Shown: piece after piece, positions 42,610 through 50,614 of the stretch | Numbering within the stretch: position 1 is the stretch's first letter | How the letters are laid out: the number at the start of each line of letters is the position of its first letter | Source of the DNA: Halorubrum sp. Hd13 | GTDB taxonomy: Archaea; Halobacteriota; Halobacteria; Halobacteriales; Haloferacaceae | Assembly (NCBI RefSeq): GCF_002252755.1 | Contig: NZ_NHOY01000050.1 | Location: 19,364-83,363 of the forward strand | Direction of reading: 5' to 3' | Length of the DNA stretch: 64,000 nt | Translations under genes and position numbers: made by a program | Notes under the pieces: model-generated | The model's database searches: none | Told to the model about the DNA's origin: nothing | What the model saw: only the letters and a program-made list of their open reading frames with translations

Positions 42610-43599
42610 ATGAGCGTTCCCTGCGTCGCCGTCGACCGCGAGCGCGGAGAGGCCGTCCGCGAGCGCCTCGCCGAGGCGGGCGTCCTCGACGGCGACCACG
42701 AGATCGCGGTCGAGGGCGACGCCATCTACATCCCCGTCACGGACCCGGAAGCGGTGCCTGCCGACCTCGACGCGTCCGTCGTCGAGCGCGACGCCGCCGA
42801 GCGCGACCGTCCGCGGACGCCGGCCGACATCCTCGGATACGAGCCCTCGCTGGAGCGCCTCGGCGACATCGTCATCGTCGACGAGGACGACGACGAGCGC
42901 GCCCGCGAGATCGCCGACGCGGTGATGGCCTCCGACGTGCCCTGCGAGACGGTGCTCAACCGCGCGTCGCCGATCGAGGGCGAGCTCCGCGTCCGGCGGT
43001 GGGACGTGCTGGCCGGGAACGGCACGGAGACGGTCCACCGCGAGTACGGCCACGAGTTCCTGCTCGACGTCGCCGAGGTGTACTTCTCGCCGCGGCTCGC
43101 CACGGAGCGCCACCGCGTGATCGATCGGGCCGAGGCGGGCGAGACCGCCGTCGACATGTTCGCGGGCGTCGGCCCCTACGCGGTGCCGTTGGCGTCCCGC
43201 GGCGCCGACGTGATCGCCTGTGACCTCAACGAGCGCGCCGTCGACTACCTCCGCGAGAACGCGGCCCGGAACGGGGTCGCCGACCGCGTGACCGCGATCG
43301 CCGGCGACGTGCGGGAGATCGCGGACGAGTACGCCGACGCGGCCGACCGGCTGGTGATGAACCTCCCGCACTCCGCCGACGCGTTCCTCGACACCGCCGT
43401 TCGGCTGGCCGGCGACGACTGCGCGGTCCACTACTACGACATTCAGCACGAGGACGACCCGTTCGGCCCCGGAGCGCGGGCGATCCGCGAGGCGGCCGGC
43501 GACGAGTACGCGGTCGACATCGAGACGGAGCGCGTCGTCCGGTCGTACGCGCCCCACGAGTACAACGTCTGCCTCGATGTCCGGCTGACGCGGCTCTGA
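42610..43599 (+). CDS. trm5: tRNA (guanine(37)-N1)-methyltransferase Trm5
   Basis: A 329-residue archaeal Trm5-type enzyme. The N-terminal region (D1/D2) includes ADILGYEPSLERLGD and is followed by the class I SAM domain with DMFAGVGPYAVPLA (motif I), ACDLNERAVDYL and the catalytic NLPHSADAFLD motif. It makes m1G37 in tRNAs reading CNN codons and prevents +1 frameshifting. The ATG at 42610 follows a TTTATG-containing element about 28 nt upstream. Confidence 0.93.
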   Translation: MSVPCVAVDRERGEAVRERLAEAGVLDGDHEIAVEGDAIYIPVTDPEAVPADLDASVVERDAAERDRPRTPADILGYEPSLERLGDIVIVDEDDDERAREIADAVMASDVPCETVLNRASPIEGELRVRRWDVLAGNGTETVHREYGHEFLLDVAEVYFSPRLATERHRVIDRAEAGETAVDMFAGVGPYAVPLASRGADVIACDLNERAVDYLRENAARNGVADRVTAIAGDVREIADEYADAADRLVMNLPHSADAFLDTAVRLAGDDCAVHYYDIQHEDDPFGPGARAIREAAGDEYAVDIETERVVRSYAPHEYNVCLDVRLTRL

Positions 43600-43695
43600 A
43601 GCGCGGTTCGGTCGGTCGCGCCTGCGACGCCGGCGTCATCACGTGTCGGTGACTCCCCGTCGCCAGCGCCGCCGGTGGTTTCGACAGAGTGACAA

Positions 43696-43705
43696 TTTTA
43701 TAGTA
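43696..43705 (+). promoter_or_regulatory. TATA box of the coupled small gene pair
   Basis: TTTTATAGTA lies 26-35 nt before the ATG at 43731 and is followed by GTACTGTGGTAC, a short inverted repeat that could be an operator near the transcription start. Confidence 0.45.
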
Positions 43706-43730
43706 CTGTGGTACGTGGTATCCATCGACT

Positions 43731-43952
43731 ATGAGCGACACAGTCGACCCGGAGGAGCGCATCGACGAGACGACCACGTGGCCCGACCTCGCAATCGGGC
43801 TCTACGACCGGCTGACCGGCCGCAACGCAGAGATCGTGTACGAGTTCGAGGACATGAGCGTCGACGTCCCCAGCGGAACCGGCGACGACGTCGAGCACGC
43901 CAACTGGCGGCTCGACGGCACCGTGCGGGTCACGACCCGTGAGCGGGACTGA
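43731..43952 (+). CDS. Small acidic conserved protein of unknown function
   Basis: A 73-residue protein, WPDLAIGLYDRLTGRNAEI followed by a strand-rich, acidic half (YEFEDMSVDVPS, ANWRLDGTVRVTT). No known domain is recognised. It has a clear TATA box, and its 3' end overlaps the next gene by 14 nt, so the two are co-translated. Confidence 0.65.
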   Translation: MSDTVDPEERIDETTTWPDLAIGLYDRLTGRNAEIVYEFEDMSVDVPSGTGDDVEHANWRLDGTVRVTTRERD

Positions 43953-44328
43953 CGCGAGGGCGCCGCTCTCGGTCGTCACGGAGGACCTCACGCTCACCGT
44001 CGACGGCGTCGATCTCGACGTCCGCTCGACCGGCGAGCGGCTGTTCGTCGAGGTACCGACCGTCCGCGACGCGATCCGGGTCGTCCGGAGGCTACCGGAG
44101 AACGGCGACACACGCGCCCCCGCCGCGCTGTTGACCGCGACGCGCCTCACGACCGAGGTCCGGGTCCGCGGTCGGACGGTCGCGGTGATCGGCGCGGACG
44201 CGCGCCCGGGGCGCCTCTCCCGCGAGCTCGGCGTCGCACCGGCGGAGGTGCGGGTCGCGGGCGCTCTCGGGGCCGGCGCGAGCGGTCTCTCGGCAATCGC
44301 GAGCGAGCCGCGGCGGCTCTTCGCCTAG
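43939..44328 (+). CDS. Conserved hypothetical protein coupled to the preceding small gene
   Basis: A 129-residue protein with GTG start, overlapping the previous gene by 14 nt. It consists of repeated beta-strand segments (LSVVTEDLTLTVDGVDLDV, TTEVRVRGRTVAVIG) and a C-terminal helix (GRLSRELGVAPAEVRV). It has no Cys or obvious catalytic residues. Function unknown; the coupling suggests a complex with the 73-residue protein. Confidence 0.65.
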   Translation: MSGTDARAPLSVVTEDLTLTVDGVDLDVRSTGERLFVEVPTVRDAIRVVRRLPENGDTRAPAALLTATRLTTEVRVRGRTVAVIGADARPGRLSRELGVAPAEVRVAGALGAGASGLSAIASEPRRLFA

Positions 44329-44926
44329 GGGCGCGGCGAGCGTCGGACGAGCGCCGCCCCTCGCCGAGTGGCTCTCGCACCGATAACTACCGAGGAGACC
44401 GGATGGACTGACCGACAGCGCGGCAGTCGTCCCGCCCGGGAACGAGCGGGTCGGGACGACACGGCCCGTCACATGACAAGAGTTCGCGGCCGTCGGAGCG
44501 TCGAGGTCAGAGGCGATTTCGCGCTTGACACGTCGGAGACGTGGGTGGACGACGGCCGCGGTGGATCGCTGATAGTGGTGACCGCCACGTCGGGTCGCCG
44601 TGGGGGAAGCGACCGACGAGAGTATCGGCACCCGGCACGGGCTTCGACCGGGCACGCACCACCGACGGAGCCGATCTCCGCCGTCGCGGCGCGACCACAC
44701 TGTACTGAAGACCTGAACAAGTATTTATGTTTTTTCCTTATACACCTGTGATAGTATCGATAGAAACCGCCGTATCTAGGTAGAATTAGACTTTAACCGA
44801 GACGAACGACAACAATTTGAGGGCACGGGGATCGCGAGATGTCGAGGGCATCGAGCCCGCGCCCGGTCCCCGAGCCGTCGTCGTTTCGGAACCCTTATTT
44901 TGCCGTTCGGGAATTGTTAGACGCGC
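44329..44926. other. 598-nt gap without a supported protein gene
   Basis: Frames here encode Arg/Ser/Thr-rich products unlike the acidic proteome, so I call no CDS. The stretch holds a strong hairpin (44426-44460), an AT-rich island at about 44712-44815 with several TATA-like sequences (TATTTATG, GACTTTAA), and the probable tRNA promoter (CTTATTTTG at 44894-44902). Confidence 0.6.
44426..44460. other. Strong intergenic hairpin
   Basis: GTCGTCCC and GGGACGAC form a perfect 8-bp outer stem. Inside it CCCG and CGGG form a further 4-bp stem with an 8-nt loop (GGAACGAG), with a possible G-T pair and one bulged C between. It starts 98 nt after the preceding stop and may be part of a non-coding RNA, a processing site or an operator. 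Confidence 0.45.
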
Positions 44927-44999
44927 GCCGGGGTAGCTCAGCTGGCAGAGCGATTCCTTCGTAAGGAATAGGTCGGGGGTTCAAATCCCTCCTCCGGCT
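44927..44999 (+). tRNA. tRNA-Thr (anticodon CGU)
   Basis: A full cloverleaf is readable: acceptor GCCGGGG with CTCCGGC, D-arm GCTC with GAGC, anticodon stem ATTCC with GGAAT around the loop TTCGTAA, and T-arm GGGGG with CCCTC around TTCAAAT. The anticodon CGT is at 44960-44962, reading ACG. The discriminator base is T and CCA is not encoded. There is no intron. Confidence 0.96.
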
Positions 45000-45082
45000 C
45001 TTCTAACGGAACGACGTGGAGCCGAGAAGCGACGCGTGACGTTCGGACTCGACGGGGCCGAGGGTGGCGAACGCGCCGTGAC

Positions 45083-45286
45083 TCAGGTTCGCCGTTCGGT
45101 TATCCGCGCCGTCACGACGCCGGCGACGAGGAGCATGGCGCCGATGAGCGCGTTCAACGCGAGACCGAGCGATTCGCCGGCGGCCGCGTTCACAGCCCCG
45201 AGGTACAGGAAGAACGCGGCGACCGCGGCGTGGAGGGCGAAGACGCCGGTCGGGGCGTTCGATCCGAGAGTGAAGCCGAGCTCCAT
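45083..45286 (-). CDS. Small two-helix membrane protein
   Basis: A 67-residue protein with two hydrophobic helices (FALHAAVAAFFLYLGAVNA and LALNALIGAMLLVAGVV) and a short charged tail ending RITERRT. It is unrecognised; small haloarchaeal membrane proteins of this sort are common. It is divergent from the small zinc-ribbon gene at 45512. Confidence 0.6.
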   Translation of the reverse strand: MELGFTLGSNAPTGVFALHAAVAAFFLYLGAVNAAAGESLGLALNALIGAMLLVAGVVTARITERRT

Positions 45287-45442
45287 ACCTCAACTACGCC
45301 GATTCGAGTCAAAAAGGAACGGGTTCCGGCCGTTCGTCCCGTCTTCCCGGATCGTCTCGACGGCACGGAATCGGCCCACCGGCGGACCGTCGACGCCGAG
45401 CGCGCCCCGTACCGGGTCTGATCGTTCGTCCAACCACTCGCC

Positions 45443-45469
45443 GATATGATATCGTATTCTTTAAAGAAT
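45443..45469. promoter_or_regulatory. Two adjacent palindromes in an AT-rich intergenic region
   Basis: GATATGATATC (45443-45453, 5-bp arms around one base) is followed two bases later by ATTCTTTAAAGAAT (45456-45469), a perfect 14-bp palindrome. They lie 43-69 nt before the ATG at 45512 and may be operator and TATA elements for the zinc-ribbon gene or its divergent neighbour. Confidence 0.45.
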
Positions 45470-45511
45470 AATAGGGCCGAAGCTATGTTACTTGCTATCA
45501 AAAGACTTGAT

Positions 45512-45643
45512 ATGCGACCAGAATACGAGAGCGACGGACAAGAACTGTACGAGTGTTTCGAATGCGGGGAACGGACGGACTCCGGCGGCACGTGCGAGTG
45601 CGGCGGCGAACTCAAGCACCTCGGTCGGTCGCGGGACCTCTGA
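45512..45643 (+). CDS. Small rubrerythrin-like zinc-ribbon protein
   Basis: A 43-residue protein with a single zinc ribbon: YECFECGERT, then GGTCECGGEL, giving CxxC and CxC pairs. It resembles the very common haloarchaeal rubrerythrin-like zinc-ribbon microproteins. The start at 45512 (MRPEYESDG) is preferred; residues before it are basic and unlike the family. Some such microproteins influence stress or biofilm behaviour, but nothing here shows the role. Confidence 0.72.
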   Translation: MRPEYESDGQELYECFECGERTDSGGTCECGGELKHLGRSRDL

Positions 45644-45717
45644 CGCGGGCGGAGAGCGAGTGAGGGGCCGGTCGTTACCGGCCGCCTGAGTCGGTCCGAG
45701 AGCGGCGCTCGGACGCG

Positions 45718-46914
45718 TCACTCCTCGCGTTCGTCCGTCGTACCGTCGGCCTCGCCGTCCGCGTCTCCCCCGCCGGCCGCGTCGTACTCGGGCAGCGAGA
45801 GCACGTTCTCGCGGCCGAGCCGGAACCCGTCGAGGTCCCCGTCGTCCCGGAGCCCAGTCACGACTTGGCTCGTCTTGGCGGCGGTCCAGTCCAGCTCCTC
45901 GGCGACCCGTTTCTGTTTGACCCGGCCGCCGTTCTCCTCGACGAGTCGGATCACCTGCTCCTCGTTGCTCAGCAGGTCCTCGTCGACCGGCGGCGCCGCG
46001 CCGTCCGCGTCCTCGTCCGCGTCCGTGCCCGACTCGTCCTCTCCGGCGGCCGAGTCGCTGGTCGCGTCGTCCTCGCCCGAAGCCGAATCGGGCGAGGCGC
46101 TCGCGCCGTCAGCCGCGGTCGAAGTGGTCGCCCCGGGCTCGGTCGACTCCGCCGACGCCACCGGTGTCTCGCCCGAAGCCGACGCTCCCCAGGGGCGGCG
46201 ACGGTAGCCGACGACCGCAACGATCGCCACGAGCAGTCCGAGGGCGACGAACGGGAGCGCTCCGGCGGCGAATTCCTCCTGTTCGATCGTCACGCGCGGT
46301 TCCCCCTCGGTGAAGTCGACTGGCCCCTGCCAGACGACAGCGTCGTCACGGGTCTCCGTCGGGGTCGGGGACGCCTCGCCGAGTCGGTACCCGTCTTCCC
46401 ACGAGACGATGAGCGACGTGCTCTCGTCGAGGAACAGCGCGTCGACGGCGTCCCCCACGAGGAGTCGGTCGCCGTCGACGGCCGCGAAGTTGCTCCACTC
46501 GAACCGGTACGTCAGGACGCCGTACGACTGCGGGAGTTCGCGTCGCTCGGCGCTCACGCTGACGTTCGTGACGTTCATCTCGCGGCCCGTCGCGTTCTCG
46601 GCGGCCCCCGCAGTCGTGCGCATCCGCTCGCCGAACCGGCCCGTGTACGCGTCCGGGTCCGACTCCACGTCGGCGCGGAGCTCCTCGAAGGCCTGCTCCT
46701 CGTCGTCGTCCGCGAGGCGGATCCGGTACTGGGTCTCCCAGACCGCGTCGCCGTCGGGTTCGACTGTGACCGCTATCAGGACGTCGTCCGGGCTGACGTC
46801 CATCTGATCGAAGCCGCCGGACGGGAGCCCCGCCCCGGTCTGTGCGGCCCCGACCGACGCGAGGCCGGCGCTGGCGACGAGCGCGACGACGAGAAGGAGT
46901 ACCGTTCGCTGCAC
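45718..46914 (-). CDS. Membrane-anchored winged-helix regulator with extracytoplasmic domain
   Basis: A 398-residue protein. A Sec-type signal peptide (TVLLLVVALVASAGLASVGAAQ) leads an extracytoplasmic domain with NVTNVS and NATG sequons, then one transmembrane helix (residues about 205-225, LPFVALGLLVAIVAVVGY). A long acidic Ser/Ala/Asp linker follows, then a cytoplasmic winged helix (NEEQVIRLVEENGGRVKQKR, then WTAAKTSQVVTGLRDDG). It looks like a one-component regulator linking outside sensing to DNA binding. I chose the GTG at 46914 because an ATTTATC TATA box lies 23-29 nt upstream. Confidence 0.82.
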   Translation of the reverse strand: MQRTVLLLVVALVASAGLASVGAAQTGAGLPSGGFDQMDVSPDDVLIAVTVEPDGDAVWETQYRIRLADDDEEQAFEELRADVESDPDAYTGRFGERMRTTAGAAENATGREMNVTNVSVSAERRELPQSYGVLTYRFEWSNFAAVDGDRLLVGDAVDALFLDESTSLIVSWEDGYRLGEASPTPTETRDDAVVWQGPVDFTEGEPRVTIEQEEFAAGALPFVALGLLVAIVAVVGYRRRPWGASASGETPVASAESTEPGATTSTAADGASASPDSASGEDDATSDSAAGEDESGTDADEDADGAAPPVDEDLLSNEEQVIRLVEENGGRVKQKRVAEELDWTAAKTSQVVTGLRDDGDLDGFRLGRENVLSLPEYDAAGGGDADGEADGTTDEREE

Positions 46915-46936
46915 GGGCGGACAGTTACGAGGCTCG

Positions 46937-46943
46937 GATAAAT
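46937..46943 (-). promoter_or_regulatory. TATA box of the membrane-anchored winged-helix gene
   Basis: ATTTATC on the minus strand, 23-29 nt before the GTG at 46914. It decides that start over the ATG at 46959. Confidence 0.5.
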
Positions 46944-47057
46944 CGCTTCCTATCTTCAAAACGAGACCGCCCGCGATTCGGGCGGCTCGGCGGGCGCGCG
47001 ACGGAGCCGCTCGGCTCCGTCTCGGTCGCCTCGGACCGCGGCCGGAGCCGCCGCGAC

Positions 47058-48155
47058 TCAGCCATCGACACCGCCGACGACCCCCCGAAAGAAGTCGGTG
47101 CCGTCCGTCAGCGATCCGGCGAGACGGTCAGCGACGGCGTCGACGGCGCTCGCGGCGCTGGCACCGGGGACTGAGTCGTTACCGGCGCCGCGGTCGTCGC
47201 CGGCGCCGCGGTCGTCGCCGGCGGGCGCGGACCCCCCGTCGCCCTGAGCGGTCGCGTTCCCTCCGTCCGCACCGTCACCGCGGTCGCCGCCGTCACCGCG
47301 ACCGGCCCCCTCGTTCGCGTTCCCCGAACCGTCGGTCGGCGTCCCGACCGCGTTCGTCGAGTCGCCGGTCGCGTTCGTCGCGTTGCCGTCGGCGTCACTC
47401 CCGTCGCCGCGGTCGGGCGGACCCTCGCCGGCCGTCCCGTCACCGGTCCCGGGAACGCCGTCGCCGCCGTCGCCCCCCTCACCGGGACCCGGATCGCTCT
47501 CGGGACCCGCGTTCTCAGGCGGGCCGCGTCGCTCGGCCGCCAACGGCCCACCGACGTCGTTGCCGGCGACGCCGCGGGCGATCGCCGCGACCTCCGGGCC
47601 GCTCGCCTCGTTGGCGCGCTCGCGAAGCTCGCCGAGTCGCTCCTCATCGAGGCCGCGGTCCGCCCGAACCGACTCGGGGAGATCGCGGGCGACGTCGGCG
47701 CTTCGGTTCGCCTCGCGCTTGACCGTCTCCGCCCGGGCGCCGAGCTCCGCCATCCGCGCGGCGAACTCGCCTTGAGTCAGTTCACCGGCGTCGCGGCGCT
47801 CGCGGAGCTCTCGCTGCCGCCGCTCGATATCGGTCAGTCGCCCCTCGGTCCGGTTCAACCGCTCCTCGACTAGGTCGGCCCGGTCCTCAGCGTTCTCCGT
47901 CCGGTTGAGTGCTACCTCGAACGCCCGCGAATCGACTTCGCCGGCTATCTCGGCCCGCTGGACCCCTATCACGCCTGAAAGGCGCTCACCGGGGCTGATG
48001 TCGGTCACGTTCGCCGTCTCGTTGCCCTCGGCCGTCTCGTTCGTCGCCCCCGGGTCCTCCTGCGCGACGGCCGTCCCGACCGGGCCGGCCGCGGCGATCC
48101 CGACGACGCCGACTACCGCGAACGCGACGACGAGGAGCGCGATACCTCGGTTCAT
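47058..48155 (-). CDS. Secreted or membrane-tethered coiled-coil protein with low-complexity tail
   Basis: A 365-residue protein. An N-terminal signal/anchor (GIALLVVAFAVVGVVGIAAAG) precedes a region rich in Asn-X-Thr/Ser sequons (NETAEGNETANVT). A Glu/Arg-rich coiled coil spans about residues 65-185 (RLTDIERRQRELRERRDAG). The remainder is Gly/Asp/Pro/Asn low complexity with a small repeat of DDRGAG, ending in a more hydrophobic segment (FFRGVVGGV). It is probably exported and glycosylated. It lies directly upstream of the membrane-anchored winged-helix gene on the same strand, so the two may work together. Function unknown. Confidence 0.75.
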   Translation of the reverse strand: MNRGIALLVVAFAVVGVVGIAAAGPVGTAVAQEDPGATNETAEGNETANVTDISPGERLSGVIGVQRAEIAGEVDSRAFEVALNRTENAEDRADLVEERLNRTEGRLTDIERRQRELRERRDAGELTQGEFAARMAELGARAETVKREANRSADVARDLPESVRADRGLDEERLGELRERANEASGPEVAAIARGVAGNDVGGPLAAERRGPPENAGPESDPGPGEGGDGGDGVPGTGDGTAGEGPPDRGDGSDADGNATNATGDSTNAVGTPTDGSGNANEGAGRGDGGDRGDGADGGNATAQGDGGSAPAGDDRGAGDDRGAGNDSVPGASAASAVDAVADRLAGSLTDGTDFFRGVVGGVDG

Positions 48156-48180
48156 CACCTGACGGTAGGCGACGTATCCG

Positions 48181-48188
48181 TATATAAA
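48181..48188 (-). promoter_or_regulatory. TATA box of the secreted coiled-coil protein gene
   Basis: TTTATATA on the minus strand, 26-33 nt before the ATG at 48155; it supports that start over the upstream in-frame ATG at 48212. Confidence 0.6.
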
Positions 48189-48312
48189 CCGATCTCCGTT
48201 AAGTCGGATCAACGCGGATTAAACGCGGGACAGCGGCGGGGTGTTCGCGAGCGGGCTCGCGGACCGTGCGGGTACCGGCGACGACGCCGGGGAGCGTCGT
48301 CGGCTCTACGCC

Positions 48313-49788
48313 TCAGTACGACTTCGCGAAGTAGGCGGTCCGTTCGGCGTCCTCGCCGCAGATCGCACACGTCTCGTCGCCCTCGCCGTCGACGAGCGGG
48401 TCGTCGTCCTCGAACGGGACCATCACGATCTCGGCGGCCATCGGCTCCTTGATCGGCTCCTCGCAGGCCTCGTCGCCGCACCACGGCGTCTTCACGTAGC
48501 CGCCGTGCTGGCCGAGCGTCCCGAGGATCTCGGCGCGGTCCTCGGCCTCGCGGACCTCGCCGTCGAGCGTCTCCTCCGCGGCCGCGTACAGCTTCGCGTA
48601 CACCTCGTCGAGGTGGTCGCGGACCGTGTCGACGACGCCCTCGCGGTCCTCGACGACGCTCTCCCCGTCGGGGCGGTGAACGAGCGTGAGCTCGCCGTCC
48701 TCGACCTCGTGGGGCCCGATCTCAATCCGGAGCGGGATCCCGTTGAGCTCGTGTTCGTTGAACTTGAAGCCGGGGTTGCGCTCGTCGCGGTCGTCGAGCT
48801 CGACGCGGACGCCCGCCGCGTCGAGGTCGTCGGCGACGCCCTCGGCGTACTCCAGCACGTCGTCTTTCGTGTCCTCCTGCCAGATCGGGACGACGACGAC
48901 CTGCTCGGGGGCGACGCCGGGCGGGAGCACGAGCCCCTGCTCGTCGGAGTGGGTCATGATCAGCGCGCCGAGCGCGCGCCACGAGAGCCCCCACGAGGTG
49001 GTGTGCGCGAGCCGCTCCTCCTCGTCCTCGTCGGAGAAGGTGATGTCGAACGCCTCCGCGAACGACTGTCCGAGGTGGTGCGAGGTCCCGGCCTGTACCG
49101 TCTTGCCGTCGGGCATCAGCGCCTCGACGGTCGTCGTCGTGTCCGCGCCGGGGAACTTGTCGTGGTCGGGCTTCTGTCCCTTCAGGACGGGCATCGCCAG
49201 CAGGTCCTCGTAGACGGACTCGTACTGGTCGAGCCGCGTCATGGTCTCGTCCCACGCGTCCTCGCTCGTCGCGTGCGCGGTGTGGCCCTCCTGCCAGAGG
49301 AACTCCTTCGTGCGGAAGAACGGCTTCGTCTCCGTCGCCTCCCAGCGCACGACCGAGCACCACTGGTTCACGCGAAGCGGGAGGTCGCGGTGGCTCCGCA
49401 CCCACTGGCTGATGTACGGCGTGATGATCGACTCGGAGGTGGGGCGGACGGCGAGCCGCTCTTCGAGCTCCTTCGTGCCCGCCTGGGTCACCCACGCGAC
49501 CTCGGGGTCGAACCCCTCGACGATGTCCTTCTCCCGTTCGAGGTACGACTCGGGAATGAAGAGGGGGAAGTAGGCGTTCTGGACGCCGGTCTCCTTGAAC
49601 TTCGCGTCGAGGAACCCCTGCAGGCGCTCCCAGACGGCGTACGCGCGCGGCCGGGTGACGATGAACCCGCTCATCCCGTCGGGGCCGTAGTCGGCCAGCC
49701 CGGCCTTCTGTACGACCTCGGCGTACCACTCGCCGGTGTTGTGTGACTTGGACTCGGTGATACCGAGCTCTTGGTCGTCGTCGCTCAT
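48313..49788 (-). CDS. proS: Prolyl-tRNA synthetase (archaeal/eukaryotic type)
   Basis: A 491-residue class II synthetase. Motif 2 (VVRWEATETKPFFRTKEFLWQEGH, in parts) and motif 3 near GLSWRALGALIMTH are present, as is the anticodon-binding domain. A C-terminal zinc-binding domain has WCGDEACEEP and CAICGED, then the conserved terminal YFAKSY. It attaches proline to tRNA-Pro in the cytosol. A CGTTTTAAGC box (49813-49822 on this strand) lies 25-34 nt upstream, so the mRNA is probably leaderless. Confidence 0.96.
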   Translation of the reverse strand: MSDDDQELGITESKSHNTGEWYAEVVQKAGLADYGPDGMSGFIVTRPRAYAVWERLQGFLDAKFKETGVQNAYFPLFIPESYLEREKDIVEGFDPEVAWVTQAGTKELEERLAVRPTSESIITPYISQWVRSHRDLPLRVNQWCSVVRWEATETKPFFRTKEFLWQEGHTAHATSEDAWDETMTRLDQYESVYEDLLAMPVLKGQKPDHDKFPGADTTTTVEALMPDGKTVQAGTSHHLGQSFAEAFDITFSDEDEEERLAHTTSWGLSWRALGALIMTHSDEQGLVLPPGVAPEQVVVVPIWQEDTKDDVLEYAEGVADDLDAAGVRVELDDRDERNPGFKFNEHELNGIPLRIEIGPHEVEDGELTLVHRPDGESVVEDREGVVDTVRDHLDEVYAKLYAAAEETLDGEVREAEDRAEILGTLGQHGGYVKTPWCGDEACEEPIKEPMAAEIVMVPFEDDDPLVDGEGDETCAICGEDAERTAYFAKSY

Positions 49789-49812
49789 TGTCGTGTGAAG
49801 GGTCGGTCGCGG

Positions 49813-49822
49813 GCTTAAAACG
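49813..49822 (-). promoter_or_regulatory. TATA region of proS
   Basis: CGTTTTAAGC on the minus strand, 25-34 nt before the start at 49788. The same ten bases form the core of the elements at 28697 and 29497. Confidence 0.5.
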
Positions 49823-49961
49823 TCCGAAGCCGTGCGGGCCGTTGGGACGCGATGGGCCGGACGCGGCGGGCAGAACGCGGCGTCTCCCTCGCCGCCGCCG
49901 ATCGTTTCAGACCGCAGGAACGCGGAGAAACGTTAACCCCTTCCCGGCGCCTACGGCCGGT

Positions 49962-50564
49962 ATGGACCTGTCGGGGCTGCGTCGGTACACGCCCGAGAAA
50001 GTGACTCGGGCGCGCCGCGAGGCGGCGGTGCTGGCGCCCGTCGTCGAGCGCGGCGGCGAGGCCCACCTGCTGTTCACGAAGCGCGCCGCACACCTCGGGG
50101 AACACCCGGGGCAGATGAGCTTCCCCGGGGGCGGCCGCGAGCCGATCGACCGGACCCTGACCGACACCGCCCTCCGCGAGGCGAACGAGGAGGTCGGGAT
50201 GCGGCCCGACGAGGTCGACGTCGTCGGGCGGCTCGACGACACGCGGACCTCCTCGGCCTACCGGATCCGGCCGTTCGTCGGCGTCGCGCCCGACCGGGAG
50301 TACGTCCCCGACGAGTCGGAGGTGGCCGAGGTCGCGGTCCTCCCCGTAAGCGGGCTGACCGACGCCGCGAACTACGAGTCGGAGCGTCGCATCGGCCACC
50401 CGGAGTACGGCGACCACCGAGTCCACTTCTTCCACGTCGACGGCTACACCGTCTGGGGCGTGACGGGTCGGATGGTCGTGCAGCTGCTGGAGCGCACGAC
50501 CGACTGGCGCGCCCCCGAGGAGGTCGACCGAGTCGTCGGAGCGGACGCGGAGCTCCCGATCTGA
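49962..50564 (+). CDS. Nudix hydrolase, CoA pyrophosphatase type
   Basis: A 200-residue Nudix protein. The CoA-pyrophosphatase-specific motif LLFTKRAAHLGEHPGQ runs directly into FPGGG, and the Nudix helix has TALREANEEVGM. This subfamily cleaves CoA and acyl-CoA to phosphopantetheine derivatives and 3',5'-ADP. The ATG at 49962 was chosen; upstream residues are Arg/Pro-rich. It may act in CoA turnover, fitting an organism with active acyl-CoA metabolism. Confidence 0.9.
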   Translation: MDLSGLRRYTPEKVTRARREAAVLAPVVERGGEAHLLFTKRAAHLGEHPGQMSFPGGGREPIDRTLTDTALREANEEVGMRPDEVDVVGRLDDTRTSSAYRIRPFVGVAPDREYVPDESEVAEVAVLPVSGLTDAANYESERRIGHPEYGDHRVHFFHVDGYTVWGVTGRMVVQLLERTTDWRAPEEVDRVVGADAELPI

Positions 50565-50614
50565 GGCCGGTCCCGAACGTGCGATTTTAGTACGTACCAG
50601 CAAAATCCGCCGGT

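Noticed and set aside
44368..44751. Open frame of 127 codons in the gene-poor stretch
   Set aside because: The product is Arg/Ser/Thr-rich and hydrophobic only at its end, has no motif and no good promoter, and overlaps the hairpin region.
47182..47225. 15-bp tandem repeat as a possible CRISPR or regulatory array
   Set aside because: It lies inside a coding region and simply encodes the DDRGAG repeat of the secreted protein; there are no spacers.
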